From RYN-433 sp036558265 (GTDB lineage Bacteria; Planctomycetota; Phycisphaerae; Tepidisphaerales; Tepidisphaeraceae): a DNA stretch of 6,325 nucleotides. The stretch covers positions 1 through 6,325 of the forward strand of contig DATBFY010000186.1 in assembly GCA_036558265.1 (NCBI GenBank), written 5' to 3'. This document shows positions 5,787 through 6,325 of the stretch, one piece after another; the first letter of the stretch is position 1; each line of letters opens with the position of its first letter. The translations under genes and the position numbers were made by a program. The notes under the pieces are model-generated. The model was not told the DNA's origin and made no database searches. It saw nothing but the letters and a program-made list of their open reading frames with translations.

Positions 5787-6325
5787 ATGTCATTATCTCA
5801 GGAGCAGATCCTGGCGGCCCTGCGGACGGTCAAGGATCCTGAACTCTACAAAGACATCGTCACGCTTGGCATGGTCAAACATGCGGAGGTTCGCGGGCAA
5901 ACCGTCCACTTGCGCGTCGAATTGACGACCCGCAATGGCCCGGTCAAGGATGTCGTCGAGCGCGACGTCCGCCGCGCGCTGGCCGATGCGGGCGCGACGC
6001 AGGTTCAGCTCGACGTGAGCGCGCCCGCCGCACGCCCCGCCACTGCGGCCGGTGGGCAGCCGGGGCACCCGTCGCACGGTCCGCTTCCGCAGGTGAGGAA
6101 CGTCATCGCGGTCGGCGCCGGCAAGGGCGGCGTCGGCAAGTCCCCGCTCGCGGTCCACCTTGCGGTCGGACTCCAGCGCGGCGGCGCACGAGTCGGGCTG
6201 ATGGACGGCGACATCTACGGGCCCAGCATGCCGACCATGCTGGGCATCAAGGGGCGCCAGCCCGAGCTTCGCGGCAACAAGATCATCCCCGCCGAGAAGT
6301 TCGGGCTGAAGGTGATCTCGATGGG
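5787..6325 (+). CDS. mrp: Mrp/NBP35-family Fe-S carrier ATPase, 3' part cut by window edge
   Basis: Cytoplasmic P-loop ATPase that carries or inserts Fe-S clusters. 179 complete codons are in the window. Residues 1-80 are a MIP18 (DUF59) domain beginning QEQILAALRTVKDPEL; a Pro/Gly-rich linker (about 80-103) leads to the ATPase domain. The deviant Walker A GKGGVGKS (112-119) keeps both signature lysines K113 and K118 and the Mg-binding S119. The switch I region LMDGDIYGPSMPTMLG (138-153) is typical of Mrp. Two oddities: position 120, usually Thr in this family, is Pro, and the DUF59 segment that usually reads TTPACP is TTRNGP, lacking the cysteine. The cluster-binding CxxC near the C-terminus lies outside the window. 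The ATG at 5787 is supported by AAAGG 6 nt upstream and a TATAAT box. It is divergent from the PLD-type gene. Confidence 0.93.
   Translation, partial: MSLSQEQILAALRTVKDPELYKDIVTLGMVKHAEVRGQTVHLRVELTTRNGPVKDVVERDVRRALADAGATQVQLDVSAPAARPATAAGGQPGHPSHGPLPQVRNVIAVGAGKGGVGKSPLAVHLAVGLQRGGARVGLMDGDIYGPSMPTMLGIKGRQPELRGNKIIPAEKFGLKVISM

Overview
The window is a GC-rich, gene-dense bacterial stretch. A planctomycete or a related PVC bacterium fits best: there is a small two-TM protein with an N-terminal CxxC...CxxC zinc ribbon, Shine-Dalgarno sites are weak or missing before several genes, and sigma-54 enhancer-binding regulators are used. This is inferred from gene content; no rRNA or other phylogenetic marker is present.

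Layout. Left (1-2526, minus strand): a three-gene two-component operon in the order single-domain receiver, membrane histidine kinase, NtrC-type response regulator. The last gene is cut by the left window edge just after its Walker A motif. Middle (2446-2865): a dense regulatory region. It holds a perfect sigma-54 promoter on the plus strand (2651-2667), a good -24/-12 match facing the operon on the minus strand (2479-2494), a cluster of TGTGCCA/TGGCACA repeats between them (2573-2611), and a strong intrinsic terminator on the plus strand (2831-2865). No convincing gene lies between the plus promoter and the terminator, so I read this as a sigma-54-dependent small RNA of about 190 nt beside its likely activator. 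It recalls the LuxO/Qrr arrangement of Vibrio but shows no evident homology to it.

Right of this: a minus-strand zinc-ribbon membrane protein (2804-3433); a divergent secreted AIM6-like phosphodiesterase of the PI-PLC/GDPD superfamily (3482-4276); a convergent soluble phospholipase D/cardiolipin synthase B-like enzyme (4301-5659); and, divergent from that, the first 179 codons of an Mrp/NBP35-type Fe-S carrier ATPase (5787 to the right edge) behind a perfect TATAAT box.

How they work together. The kinase probably phosphorylates both receivers. The NtrC-type protein would then activate sigma-54 polymerase at the two divergent promoters, giving operon autoregulation and sRNA output. The phosphodiesterase and the PLD-type enzyme both suggest phospholipid turnover but lie on opposite strands and are not an operon. 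The Mrp protein is a housekeeping Fe-S factor with two unusual residues.
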